From: DRKI01 sp011051875
GTDB lineage: Bacteria > Desulfobacterota > Desulfobulbia > Desulfobulbales > Desulfobulbaceae
Direction: 5' to 3'
Assembly (NCBI GenBank): GCA_026990385.1
Contig: JALXDL010000109.1
Location: forward strand, 37,757-101,756
Length of the DNA: 64,000 nt
Shown: positions 1-8,913 of the stretch, one piece after another
How positions within the stretch are numbered: the stretch's first letter is position 1
Layout: every line of letters starts with the position of its first letter
Program-made: the position numbers and the translations under genes
Notes under the pieces: model-generated
Seen by the model: the letters and a program-made list of their open reading frames with translations, nothing else
The model's database searches: none
What the model was told of the DNA's origin: nothing

Positions 1-284
1 GCGACCACCACAAGGCACATGCGGTTGGTTGAACCTGCGTGGCCGTAACCCGCGAGGGGAGCATCGAATCCACGTCTGCCGGTCCCGCAGGCTGTTCGCC
101 CAGGCCCGTATATTACGGAAAACCGGGGCAAGCGCAACCCTTTTCAAGGCCGCGCGCATCCCTCTTCTGCGAACAAAGGGAAGAAAATCCTATAATTCCG
201 ACAGGTTCAACAAAGCAACAAACAGACGTCGTCTGGTCGCAGACTCCCTGCTTCCAGGGAATGAAACAAGCCCCGGCAACAGGT
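1..284. other. Non-coding left edge
   Basis: This stretch lies downstream of the nicotianamine-synthase-like gene that ends at 285. The short open frames here lack a ribosome binding site and show no recognisable protein. I see no RNA gene or convincing terminator in it. Confidence 0.4.
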
Positions 285-1100
285 TCATTCCAAGGACCTT
301 TTGATGACAAAGACCGAGGTGTTGTTGACCGGCGGATCAGGTCTGATACGCGCATATTCCTCCAGGCCCGCAGGCAGGGAGATGGTGGCATGGGTATCCA
401 GCAGGCGGCGCAGCCCTTTTTCGTAGATCCGGTAGGAGATCCTGGCATGGTCAGGCAGGGTTGACGCAAGGTGGGCAAAGATCTCGTCCTTGGGCCTGGC
501 ATCGGCGCCCACCATGATCAGGCTGCACGCATCCGCCAGCGGCAGTGCATAATGGTTGCCCTGGATGATGCGGATAGAGCCATCGAGATCAAGCGTCATG
601 AGCAGATGTTCGGAAATAACAGCATATCGTGGATCCTGCTCGATACCAATGCCGGAAATCCCATACTGCTGGCAAAGGGAGATCAGGCTCAGCGGCAGCG
701 GCCCGCTACCGAGAAAAACAACCAGGTCTCCCGGACCCAGGCCTGCTCCATGGTACTCCATCCGAGCCAATTCCAGATAGTTGGGATAATAGACGAACCT
801 CTGTACCTCTCGCCAGGGATCATCACTGTTGATGATCGTCCCCACAGCCTCGATCTCCAGACGCAGGCCGTTGATCCGTTTCAGGTGAGCAACCTTTCCG
901 AGAACCGCATGCAGGTCCCGGTCCCGTCGAAGTTCTTCGGCCATCTCGTCGTCAACGTCCATGGCCGCCAGGACATTGAGCCGATCGAAATGGTGGCCAA
1001 AAGTATCAACCGGACCATGAAGAATGATGTCTTCGTCAAGATGCTGAATTGCGGAATAGATATCGAGAAATTCCTTTTTGATGGCTTGTAGGTCCAACAT
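285..1100 (-). CDS. Nicotianamine-synthase-like protein (copy 1)
   Basis: A 271-aa protein resembling nicotianamine synthases, which condense aminocarboxypropyl groups from S-adenosylmethionine into metal-chelating metallophores. The family's SAM-site motif GSGPLPLS follows a hydrophobic strand at about residue 130. Near the C-terminus a VNNTSVFVIKR stretch resembles the family ending (INSVVIAR in plants), and an SYRIYEKGLRRLL stretch resembles the plant RSAHGARAFL segment. I chose the ATG at 1100: the frame extends to 1304, but that extension is arginine- and proline-rich with no ribosome binding site. It lies 221 bp downstream of a diverged paralogue in the same orientation. No opine dehydrogenase or metallophore exporter is next to it, so the product is unknown. 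Family assignment is from motifs; substrate is not inferable. Confidence 0.72.
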   Translation of the reverse strand: MLDLQAIKKEFLDIYSAIQHLDEDIILHGPVDTFGHHFDRLNVLAAMDVDDEMAEELRRDRDLHAVLGKVAHLKRINGLRLEIEAVGTIINSDDPWREVQRFVYYPNYLELARMEYHGAGLGPGDLVVFLGSGPLPLSLISLCQQYGISGIGIEQDPRYAVISEHLLMTLDLDGSIRIIQGNHYALPLADACSLIMVGADARPKDEIFAHLASTLPDHARISYRIYEKGLRRLLDTHATISLPAGLEEYARIRPDPPVNNTSVFVIKRSLE

Positions 1101-1321
1101 GGCGAAACTGCCCCTGTTTAAAAACTTCATGGGTTGGTTTATGGGAGAAGATGCAGCCTGGGGAATGGGTCTCCGGTGGAAGGTTTTCTCAAATCCTTCT
1201 CCTTCCCCGGGCGCGGACGATCCGGATCCCTGCTTGATCTGGCGCGGGCCCCGGACCGGTCCGGCCTTGTTGGAAGTCCTGAGAGAGGTGAAACCGTATG
1301 GCACGGTATATCCGTCATCAG

Positions 1322-2206
1322 TTACGGTTCATCGAGGACCAGGAATACTGTGGTGTTGTTCACCCTCCCCGACGGCTGCACGGTGTCGACAACATGAAAC
1401 CCGGCGATATCCTCTGACCGGACCGGTTCGTGCAGGACCGCTTTCATTCCCGAATAGGTGCGGTAGATAACAGGAGCCGGGCCACGGTCGTGCAATATCT
1501 TTCGCAGGTTCCGGAATATCCTGGCCTTTGGTTCGGCAAGGGCGGCCGTCAGGACCATGCCCCAATCCAGTTGATCAAGGGCCCACTCGTTGCCGGCAAC
1601 AATTTCGATCTTCTTCTCCAGGCCAAGGCAACGGATCACCCTGCGTGCCAGGTTCACTGTTTTCCGATCACTGTCCAGTCCAACGGAAGGAATGTTATAT
1701 TTTGATGCCAGAAGGATAAGGGTGACAGGTACAGGACCGCAGCCAATAAAGGCCAATCTGCCGCCTGGTTGCGGCGGCATCGCCCGGAGCATGCTGTGCA
1801 CGAGGACTTCATAGCGTGGATAGAGGGGAAAGCAACGGAGCGTTTTCCAGGGATCATCCGTCGTCAGGAGCTCCCGGGCAAGATGGACCTCATGGATATC
1901 GAAAAAAGCGGTGTAATAGGAACGGATCAGCGGCAGCCTGCTCCTGATCTCCTTTTCGTTGAGGATCAATTCGGCCAGATGGTCCCCCACGTTCAGGTGC
2001 GCCAGATCGTCCAGGAGCTGGTACTGACGATACAATTCCGCAAGTGGCAGGGCCAGGAAGACCTCTAGGCTGGCACGCCGGATCCTGTCGGCAAAGGCCA
2101 TGAGGGGTGGCTTGATGATAGCCAGGCTTCTGCGACAATCCCTGCAGCAGCCGGCAAAATCCTGCTCGATCAGTTCATGACGATGGAGATAGCTTATATC
2201 ATGCAT
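1322..2206 (-). CDS. Nicotianamine-synthase-like protein (copy 2)
   Basis: A 294-aa paralogue of the gene downstream. It carries the variant SAM-binding motif FIGCGPVPVT at about residue 150 and the same C-terminal VNNTTVFLV segment. The N-terminal helical region is longer than in copy 1 and holds two cysteine pairs near the start (residues 20-24), absent from copy 1, which could bind a metal. Known nicotianamine synthases are single enzymes that make a metallophore from SAM. Two tandem diverged copies suggest either two successive aminocarboxypropyl transfers by separate enzymes or a specialised duplicate. That is inference. The ATG at 2206 has only a weak ribosome binding site. Confidence 0.68.
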   Translation of the reverse strand: MHDISYLHRHELIEQDFAGCCRDCRRSLAIIKPPLMAFADRIRRASLEVFLALPLAELYRQYQLLDDLAHLNVGDHLAELILNEKEIRSRLPLIRSYYTAFFDIHEVHLARELLTTDDPWKTLRCFPLYPRYEVLVHSMLRAMPPQPGGRLAFIGCGPVPVTLILLASKYNIPSVGLDSDRKTVNLARRVIRCLGLEKKIEIVAGNEWALDQLDWGMVLTAALAEPKARIFRNLRKILHDRGPAPVIYRTYSGMKAVLHEPVRSEDIAGFHVVDTVQPSGRVNNTTVFLVLDEP

Positions 2207-2648
2207 TTTCCATATCTCTTTCTTGTCACCCTATACCCGCGAAGCCGATTATGCAGCCTACTTTCCGAACCGCGGTCAAAGGCAGGGGGGGTACCGGCTG
2301 GTCACGGCATAGACACAGGCCATGGTCTCCAGACGGGAAAAGGATTCGACCCGCTGGTCTGGTAAACCACTCTCCCCCGGTAACACATACTGTCGATTCG
2401 TGTTACCTAGCACAGACACCCCTTTGCCGTCAACGGACAAAATGCCACCCAAACCCGCATTCCGAAGACGGGGAAGATTATTTTCCCCTGTAACATCCAT
2501 ACATTGCCAAACAGGAAGAGCATGTCTGCATTGTGTACAGGTTCCGTGAACACTGTGTGTTTTTTGGTAGATTCTGCGTGCGGGGTATCTATGGTATTCA
2601 CTGCCACTCCCAGAGCCTAAGCCAAAAGGACGATGGCCCTCTCCACTC

Positions 2649-2676
2649 TGATCTTTATCGCGTGATCTTTATCGCG
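2649..2676. repeat. Perfect 14-bp tandem repeat in the 2207-2887 gap
   Basis: TGATCTTTATCGCG occurs twice back to back in the 680-bp gap between the nicotianamine-synthase-like genes and pheA. The gap otherwise holds no supportable gene. It contains the divergent promoter region for both transcription units, so the repeat could be a regulator site, but nothing shows this directly. Confidence 0.5.
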
Positions 2677-2887
2677 GTGTCCTGGTTCCGCGACTTATCC
2701 GGTTCGACCCAGTCAGGCAGAGACCAGACCAGGGATGGCGGACGGCGATTTTCACCCCCTGCTTCAGATTTTTCTTTGCAACATCCCGCTGATGCTATAG
2801 GGTTTGGCCGAAACAATATTCCCAAGGGTTGCCGCCCTGTCATCCAGGTGGACGCGGCAACCCTCCTCATAGCAGCAAAACATCGGC

Positions 2888-3991
2888 ATGGACAAAAAAC
2901 AGAGCATCCCCGAGGTGCGCAAACGCATTGACACCATCGACGACACGATCCTGGACCTGCTCAAGGAACGTCTCGAGTGCGCCAAGACCATCGGTCGCCT
3001 GAAATCAGAGACCAACCGGGCCAAGTGGGATCCCCGCCGCGAGCGCGAGATCTACGAACGGCTGCTCAAGAACAACGCAGGCGCCTTTCCCGACAAGGCG
3101 CTGCGCTCCATCTTCCACGAGATCATCACCACCTGCAGGCTGTCGCAGAAAAAGACCGCGGTCGCCTACCTGGGGCCCGAGGCAACCTTCACCCACCTGG
3201 CCGGGGTCAAGTATTTCGGCCAGTCGGCCGAGTACAAGGCCATGGAGTCCATCGACGAGGTCTTCAACGAGGTGGAAAAGGGGCGGGTCGAGTACGGGAT
3301 CGTGCCGGTGGAAAACTCCATCGAGGGCGCGGTCTTCTCCACCCTGGACTCGTTCATGAAGTACAACGTCAAGATCTGCGGCGAGCTGCAGCTCGCCATC
3401 TCCCACAACCTGGTCTGCCGCTCCGGCGACATCAGGGATATCCAGACCGTGGCCTCCCATGCCCAGCCCCTGGCCCAGTGCCGGGAATGGCTGAAGAAGA
3501 ACCTGCCCGATATCCCCACCCTGCAGGTCTTTTCCACAGGCGCCGCCGCGCAGATGGCCGCCAACAATCCCAACATCGGCGCCATTGCCAGCTCGCTGGC
3601 CATCAAGACCTATGAGCTGCAGGTGGTGGTCAAGGGCATAGAGGACTACCAGGGCAACACCACCCGCTTCCTGGTCATCGGCAGCCAGTCCCCGGCCCGG
3701 TGCGGTGCCGACAAGACCTCGCTGCTCCTCGGCCTGCTGGTCAACCGGCCGGGCGCCCTCAACGAGGTGCTCACCGTGCTCGCCACCCGCAACATCGACC
3801 TGACCAAGATCGAGTCGCGGCCCATCAAGGGCAAGCAGTGGAAGTATCTCTTCTTTCTCGACATCGCCGGCCACATAGACGACCCGATCATCCGGGAGGG
3901 ATGCGACATCCTCCGGCAGATCTGTGCCTATTATGAGTGGCTTGGCTCCTATCCCCGGGCCGACAACATCGACCTGAACAATGGAACCTGA
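2888..3991 (+). CDS. pheA: Chorismate mutase / prephenate dehydratase (P-protein)
   Basis: A bifunctional cytoplasmic enzyme of phenylalanine synthesis: chorismate to prephenate to phenylpyruvate. The order is an AroQ-type chorismate mutase (residues 1-90), a prephenate dehydratase domain (about 95-270) and a C-terminal ACT domain (about 280-355). The dehydratase has the ENS-containing segment VPVENSIEGA and the catalytic TTRF motif. The ACT domain carries ESRPIKGKQW, the phenylalanine-binding ESRP motif, so feedback inhibition by phenylalanine is expected. At 367 aa the length is normal. A degenerate dehydratase domain also sits in the TyrA fusion at 53173-54855, but only this gene keeps the catalytic motifs. 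The Shine-Dalgarno is weak. Confidence 0.95.
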   Translation: MDKKQSIPEVRKRIDTIDDTILDLLKERLECAKTIGRLKSETNRAKWDPRREREIYERLLKNNAGAFPDKALRSIFHEIITTCRLSQKKTAVAYLGPEATFTHLAGVKYFGQSAEYKAMESIDEVFNEVEKGRVEYGIVPVENSIEGAVFSTLDSFMKYNVKICGELQLAISHNLVCRSGDIRDIQTVASHAQPLAQCREWLKKNLPDIPTLQVFSTGAAAQMAANNPNIGAIASSLAIKTYELQVVVKGIEDYQGNTTRFLVIGSQSPARCGADKTSLLLGLLVNRPGALNEVLTVLATRNIDLTKIESRPIKGKQWKYLFFLDIAGHIDDPIIREGCDILRQICAYYEWLGSYPRADNIDLNNGT

Positions 3992-4054
3992 TGGCGGCAT
4001 CGCCGGGCCCCTCCGGGCAGCCGGGCAGGGCCGGCCGCAAGAGAGTGGTTTCCA

Positions 4055-5896
4055 ATGGCCTCCCTGTTAAGCTGCCGGGCGCTGGGCAAGAGTTTCGGCG
4101 ACCAGCAGCTGTTCGACGGTATCGACCTGGTGCTTGAGCCCGGTGACCGGGTCGGGCTCATCGGCCCCAACGGATCGGGCAAATCCACCCTGCTCAGGAT
4201 CATCTGTGGCCTGGAGGAGCCCGACCGGGGCCGGGTCATCCTGCGCCGTCATACCCGGGTCGGCTTCCTGGCCCAGGGCGATACATTTACCGAAGAAAAG
4301 AACGCTGTCGACAACCTCTCCCTTGCCCTGCAGGACCTGGACCTGGACGAGGCGGAACGCCACCGGCGGGTGCATGCCATCCTGAGCCGGGCCGAATTTC
4401 CGGATGCCGACTGCCCCGTTCACCTGCTTTCCGGCGGCTGGCGCAAACGGCTGGCCATCTGCCGGGCCCTGGTGGTGCATCCCGACGTCCTGGTCATGGA
4501 CGAGCCGACCAACCACCTGGACATCGAAGGTATCCTGTGGCTGGAGAGGCTCCTTTGCGCCAGGCAGCCGGAGAGCCCGGCCGCCTTCCTGCTGGTGAGC
4601 CATGACCGGCGGTTCCTGGAAAACTCGGTCAACCGGGTGGTGGAACTCTCCGGGATCTATCCCGGCGGTTCCTTCCAGGTCAGGGGCAATTACACGACAT
4701 TTCTAGAAAAACGCTACCAGTTCCTGGCCCAGCAGCAGGACATGGAAAGGCGGCTCGCCAACAAGGTCCGCCGCGAGACCGAATGGCTGCGACGCGGACC
4801 CAAGGCGCGATCCAGCAAGGCCCGCTTCCGCATCGACGAGGCGCACCGGCTCCGGGACGAACTCACCGAGGTGCGCACGCGGAACCGGAGCAAGGGCCAG
4901 GTGCGCATCGGCTTTGACGCCACTGGCAGGAAGACGAAAAAACTGCTCACCGCCACCGGGCTGGGCAAGGCCTATGGCGACAGGGTCCTGTTCAGGGACC
5001 TGGACCTTGTCCTCTCGCCCGGAACCAGGCTGGGATTGCTGGGCCGCAACGGCTGCGGCAAATCGACCCTGATGGCGATCCTGGCCGGGGCCGCGGAACC
5101 TGACGGGACAAGGCCTGACATCGGCAACATCGTGCTTGCCGAAAACGTGCGTATCGTCAGTTTTGACCAGAGGCGGGAGCAGCTCGACCAGTCCCTGACC
5201 CTGCGCCGCGCCCTGGCCCCGGACGGCGACTCCGTGGTCTACCAGGGCCACAGCGTGCACGTGGCCGCCTGGGCCGGCCGCTTTCTCTTCCGCAGCGACC
5301 AGCTCGAGACCCCGGTCAGCCGCCTGTCCGGCGGCGAACAGGCCCGCATCCTCATCGCCCGTCTCATGCTCCGGCCCGCCGACATCCTGCTCCTGGACGA
5401 GCCGACCAACGACCTGGACATCCCATCCCTGGATGTCCTCGAAGAAAGCCTGCGCGAGTTTCCCGGCGCCCTGGTCCTGGTGACCCATGACCGCTTCCTG
5501 CTCGAACGGCTCTGCGACCAGGTCCTGGGGTTCGACGGCCGGGGCGGGGTGGAATACTATGCCGACCATGAACAATGCCTGGCAGCGCTTGGAAGAAAAC
5601 AGGGAACACCGGCAACGGCCGCAGGGGAAGGAAAAACGCGGGTCAGGGGAAAAAACCGCCGGCCAGGCCGTCTCTCCTACCTTGATCAGCGCGAATACGA
5701 GCAGATGGAAGAGACCATCCTGGCGAGGGAGGAGGAACAGGAGGAGCTGCAGCGCCTGATGCAGGCCCCGGAGATCCAGGCTGATGCAAAACAGTTGCAG
5801 GAGTACTGGCAGCGCGCCCGGGCCCTGGAAGAAGAAATCGAGACGCTCTACGAGCGGTGGCAGGAGCTGGAGCAGAAAAAAGCCGGAACAGGATGA
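4055..5896 (+). CDS. uup: ABC-F family ATPase, Uup-like
   Basis: A 613-aa soluble protein with two ABC ATPase domains in tandem and no membrane segments, the mark of ABC-F proteins that act on ribosomes or replication intermediates. Both halves have Walker A (GPNGSGKST and GRNGCGKST), a signature (LSGGWRKR and LSGGEQAR) and Walker B ending DEPTN. The linker between the domains is arginine-rich. The C-terminal 90 residues form a charged, glutamate-rich coiled coil as in Uup. It lies 63 bp after pheA in the same direction and could be co-transcribed. The other ABC-F subfamilies usually lack such a C-terminal coiled coil, so Uup is preferred. Confidence 0.88.
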   Translation: MASLLSCRALGKSFGDQQLFDGIDLVLEPGDRVGLIGPNGSGKSTLLRIICGLEEPDRGRVILRRHTRVGFLAQGDTFTEEKNAVDNLSLALQDLDLDEAERHRRVHAILSRAEFPDADCPVHLLSGGWRKRLAICRALVVHPDVLVMDEPTNHLDIEGILWLERLLCARQPESPAAFLLVSHDRRFLENSVNRVVELSGIYPGGSFQVRGNYTTFLEKRYQFLAQQQDMERRLANKVRRETEWLRRGPKARSSKARFRIDEAHRLRDELTEVRTRNRSKGQVRIGFDATGRKTKKLLTATGLGKAYGDRVLFRDLDLVLSPGTRLGLLGRNGCGKSTLMAILAGAAEPDGTRPDIGNIVLAENVRIVSFDQRREQLDQSLTLRRALAPDGDSVVYQGHSVHVAAWAGRFLFRSDQLETPVSRLSGGEQARILIARLMLRPADILLLDEPTNDLDIPSLDVLEESLREFPGALVLVTHDRFLLERLCDQVLGFDGRGGVEYYADHEQCLAALGRKQGTPATAAGEGKTRVRGKNRRPGRLSYLDQREYEQMEETILAREEEQEELQRLMQAPEIQADAKQLQEYWQRARALEEEIETLYERWQELEQKKAGTG

Positions 5897-5906
5897 CCTG
5901 TTCCGG
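5883..5906. terminator. Hairpin spanning the uup stop codon
   Basis: A perfect 10-bp stem (CCGGAACAGG / CCTGTTCCGG) with an ATGA loop that contains the uup stop codon. It lies between the convergent genes uup and rubredoxin. No T-run follows, so it is terminator-like rather than a canonical intrinsic terminator. Confidence 0.45.
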
Positions 5907-5947
5907 CCCGTGATAGGAGTCCCGCCGGTGGTCAGCGGAGGCCGCGC

Positions 5948-6109
5948 TTACTCGTCATATTTCCAGAAATCTTCCTTGGCTGCCCCACATTTCGGGCAGA
6001 CCCAGTCATCGGGAAGGTCCTCAAAGGGTGTTCCCGGGTCAATACCGTTTTCATAATCTCCTTCCTCCGGATCATAAATGTACCCGCAGGGGCATTCCCA
6101 TTTCTGCAT
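5948..6109 (-). CDS. Rubredoxin
   Basis: A 53-aa iron-only electron carrier. The two metal-binding pairs are visible: CPCGYIYDP near the N-terminus, where C and C are spaced unusually as CPC-G, and WVCPKCGA near the C-terminus, with the family's GIDPGTPFEDLPDDW loop between. In the usual rubredoxin motif the first pair is CxxCG; here it reads WECPCGY, so the first cysteine of the pair is the C after E and the second the C before G, one residue closer than canonical. The ATG at 6109 has an ideal GGAGG six bases upstream; longer frames are not supported. In anaerobes rubredoxin serves oxygen or superoxide reductases, none of which is adjacent. Confidence 0.93.
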   Translation of the reverse strand: MQKWECPCGYIYDPEEGDYENGIDPGTPFEDLPDDWVCPKCGAAKEDFWKYDE

Positions 6110-6680
6110 AACTGTCCTCCAGTAGAGTTCAAAGTGTGTCCACCGTGCCGCTTTTCTCCGGTTTCCACGGCACGTCAGGAAGCAAAAACGAAGCCGGTCT
6201 GACCAGACCGACTGCATGGTAACCAGTTCCATTAACAATAACGACTTTTTCCGACCTGTCAACGATTACTGACAAGAAAAACAGGTTTCGCCCTGTATTT
6301 CCGTGGAGTTGTCCCTCGCAACCCTGTTGACCTGCTGGAAGTGATTATACCAGCGATGCCTGGATACCTCCAACCAAATGGCTCCATTCCCCCGGCAGTG
6401 CGGCCGGAACAGAAATAGCCGATTCCGGAAAACCTGACATTTCTGTTGTCGAAATGCATCATGGGAGCTAAGCTGACAGCATCCGGCTCCTGATACTACC
6501 CGTGCCTGCCAGGCCGGGGTGGCCTGTGGCACAATGCCCCGCTCAAAATCGCCCCGGGAAAGCCGCTGACAGCCAATCATGACCCTGACTGCCAGCCGGA
6601 TCCACAGGCCCTCGACTGCTGCCTGGTGATCAGGGACACTGACACCGCCGCACGGCCTTCCTGCGGCCAGGGATCGGGCA
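6110..6680. other. Intergenic region without a gene
   Basis: This 570-bp stretch holds the divergent promoters of rubredoxin and the haem sensor kinase. The minus-strand frames crossing it are rich in rare combinations and have no ribosome binding site. I see no RNA gene, repeat or clear promoter motif. Confidence 0.4.
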
Positions 6681-8498
6681 ATGGACAACCTCCTGCAACG
6701 AATCCGGCATTCGCTTTCCGCCAAACTCATCATCACCATCGCCCTGCTGCTCATCGTCGGGGTCGCTGTCTCCTGCGTCACCCTGATCATCAACGGCCGC
6801 AACACCCTGATGCAGTACACGGTGGACCACATTGCCAGCTCGTCGGAGCTGGTGAAAAAGAGCATCCACTACGGCATGCTGACCTTTGACCGTGAGTCCA
6901 TCCAGCGGATCATCGACAGCATCTCCTCCAAGGAAAACATCATCGGCATCCGTATCTTCGACAGCCGCGGGGAGATATTTTTTTCTTCATCGCCAGACGA
7001 GATCGGCAGGCTTGTCGACCGCAGCGCCTTTGCCTGCACCGGCTGTCACAGTGATCCGGAAAATCCGTCCGCCACCCTGACCGCGGACAGGCAATGGGTG
7101 AGCTACCGGGACAGCCGGGGCAACGATATCCTGACCTTCGTGGATCCCATCTTCAACGATATCTCCTGCGCCACAGCCGAATGTCATGTTCATCCTTCCG
7201 AGCAGAGGGTCCTCGGTGTCCTGGAGAGTGACTTTTCCCTTGCCCCGTTAAACCAGGTCATCCGACGGCAGATCGTGGATACGGTCGTCTTTGCCCTGTT
7301 CTTCATGGTCTTCATCTCCCTGTTGCTCTATTTTATCCTGCGCCGTTTTGTCCTCAGGCCCCTCACCGTCCTGGCCGGGGCCATGCGTCGGGTCGGCCGT
7401 GGCGAACTGATCCAGAACATCTCGATTCCTTCCCGGGACGAGATCGGTGTCCTGGCAGAGACCTTCAACGAGATGACCAGGGAACTCGAGATCGCCAGGA
7501 AAAAAGAAAAAAGTTGGACCGAAGAGCTGGAAAAGGAGGTGGAGAAGAAAACAAAAGAACTGAAAAAATCACGGGACAAGCTCATCCACGCCGAAAAACT
7601 CGCCTCCCTGGGCCGGCTGACCGCCGACGTGGCCCACGAGGTCAGAAACCCGCTCATGTCCATCGGCGGCTTTGCCCGACGCCTGAACAAGTGCCTTACC
7701 GGCGGCAAGGAAAAACAGTACGCAGAGATCATCATTGAGCAGGTGGACCGGCTCGAAAGCATCCTGCGCGATGTCCTCACCTTTTCCCGTGGTGTCCAGT
7801 ACCGGTTTGAAAAGAGGCACCTGGAAAAACTCGTTACAACCGCTGTGGAGAAGTACAAGCACCTGAGCACTGAACTCGGGATCACGATCCGGTTCAGGAG
7901 CGACAGGTCCGTGCCTCCTGTTCTCATCGACGAGGAACAGGCCCTCGAGGCACTGGGCAACCTGATCGTCAACGGTATGGATGCCATGCCCGGGGGCGGT
8001 GAGCTGGATATAACCCTGGGAACGGAGCAGCTCAACCATATCACCTATGTCTACGTTCGGGTGACCGATCATGGCCAGGGCATTCCAGAGGACGAACTTC
8101 CCTATATCTTCGAGCCCTTCTTTTCCACCAAGGAGATCGGTCACGGCACCGGACTGGGCCTTTCCATCACCAGGAAGATCATCGAGGAGCATGGTGGATT
8201 CATCAAGGCCGGGAGCCGACCGGGCAAGGGGGCCTCCTTCAGCCTCTACTTCCCCCACCAGAGCGATGAAGAGGCCGCCAAGACACCCTGCTGGGAACTG
8301 ATGCGGTGCGGCCGCGACAAGGATGCCAGTCTGAAATGTCCGGCCTATCCCCACTTCGGCAGGATCTGCTGGGTCGTGGCGGGTACTTTCTGCGAGGGCA
8401 AGATCCAGGGGACCTTTGCCCAGAAGAGCGAGGATTGCAAGAAGTGCCGCTTCTACCAGCTTGTCGCCAAAAAGGAACAAAACATACGTTCCACTTGA
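6681..8498 (+). CDS. Membrane sensor histidine kinase with periplasmic di-haem domain and C-terminal two-CW domain
   Basis: A 605-aa kinase. TM1 covers about residues 15-37 and TM2 about 200-221. The periplasmic domain between them has two covalent c-haem sites: CTGCH (C119-H123) and CATAECH (C163-H169), a CX4CH spacing known from tetrahaem cytochromes c3. HAMP follows (about 221-275), then a lysine/glutamate coiled coil, HisKA with H319 in AHEVRNP, and HATPase with GxGxG boxes (DHGQGIP, GHGTGLGL). The last 65 residues form a cysteine-rich two-CW domain opening CWELMRCG. The haems suggest a redox or gas signal read in the periplasm (inference). No response regulator is adjacent; the chemoreceptor gene follows 415 bp downstream. 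Confidence 0.9.
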   Translation: MDNLLQRIRHSLSAKLIITIALLLIVGVAVSCVTLIINGRNTLMQYTVDHIASSSELVKKSIHYGMLTFDRESIQRIIDSISSKENIIGIRIFDSRGEIFFSSSPDEIGRLVDRSAFACTGCHSDPENPSATLTADRQWVSYRDSRGNDILTFVDPIFNDISCATAECHVHPSEQRVLGVLESDFSLAPLNQVIRRQIVDTVVFALFFMVFISLLLYFILRRFVLRPLTVLAGAMRRVGRGELIQNISIPSRDEIGVLAETFNEMTRELEIARKKEKSWTEELEKEVEKKTKELKKSRDKLIHAEKLASLGRLTADVAHEVRNPLMSIGGFARRLNKCLTGGKEKQYAEIIIEQVDRLESILRDVLTFSRGVQYRFEKRHLEKLVTTAVEKYKHLSTELGITIRFRSDRSVPPVLIDEEQALEALGNLIVNGMDAMPGGGELDITLGTEQLNHITYVYVRVTDHGQGIPEDELPYIFEPFFSTKEIGHGTGLGLSITRKIIEEHGGFIKAGSRPGKGASFSLYFPHQSDEEAAKTPCWELMRCGRDKDASLKCPAYPHFGRICWVVAGTFCEGKIQGTFAQKSEDCKKCRFYQLVAKKEQNIRST

Positions 8499-8596
8499 CC
8501 CTTCCGGCCCATCCAGGCCGACAATCGTCCCTCGACCGACCGCACAGGCAAAAATTTCTTCCCTCTCATTTTCCGAACTCACTCCCTGTTAAAAAA

Positions 8597-8625
8597 GTAT
8601 CTTGTTTTTAAATCCAACAAGATAC
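8597..8625. promoter_or_regulatory. 10-bp inverted repeat upstream of the chemoreceptor gene
   Basis: GTATCTTGTT and AACAAGATAC flank a 9-base spacer in an AT-rich part of the 8499-8913 gap. No T-run follows on the plus strand, so an operator is as plausible as a terminator of the kinase gene. The rest of the gap shows no gene. Confidence 0.4.
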
Positions 8626-8913
8626 CATATATGCATTATTACCGGACTCCCTGTTTTTCATTGTGGCACAATAAAAAAAAGAGACCGGCACAAAAAAATA
8701 TTTTTCTTATCCACGCAAGTGGTGATACCATATTCTTGAATATAGGAACTGTTACCGAACCCGAATACAAGGGATTCCGGCCGCCCGTCCAGGCCAGGAA
8801 GAGATCCGGAATCCCGGAATCACAGGCAACCCCCATATCCGCTCAACTGACAAGGACACAACAAGGGATGCACCCCGCTCACCTGGGTATCAAAGGGTTG
8901 CAAAGGAGGAAAA

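Noticed and set aside
6531..6546. Possible sigma-54 promoter (TGGCAC) before the haem kinase
   Set aside because: The -24-like box is present but no TTGC follows at the right distance.
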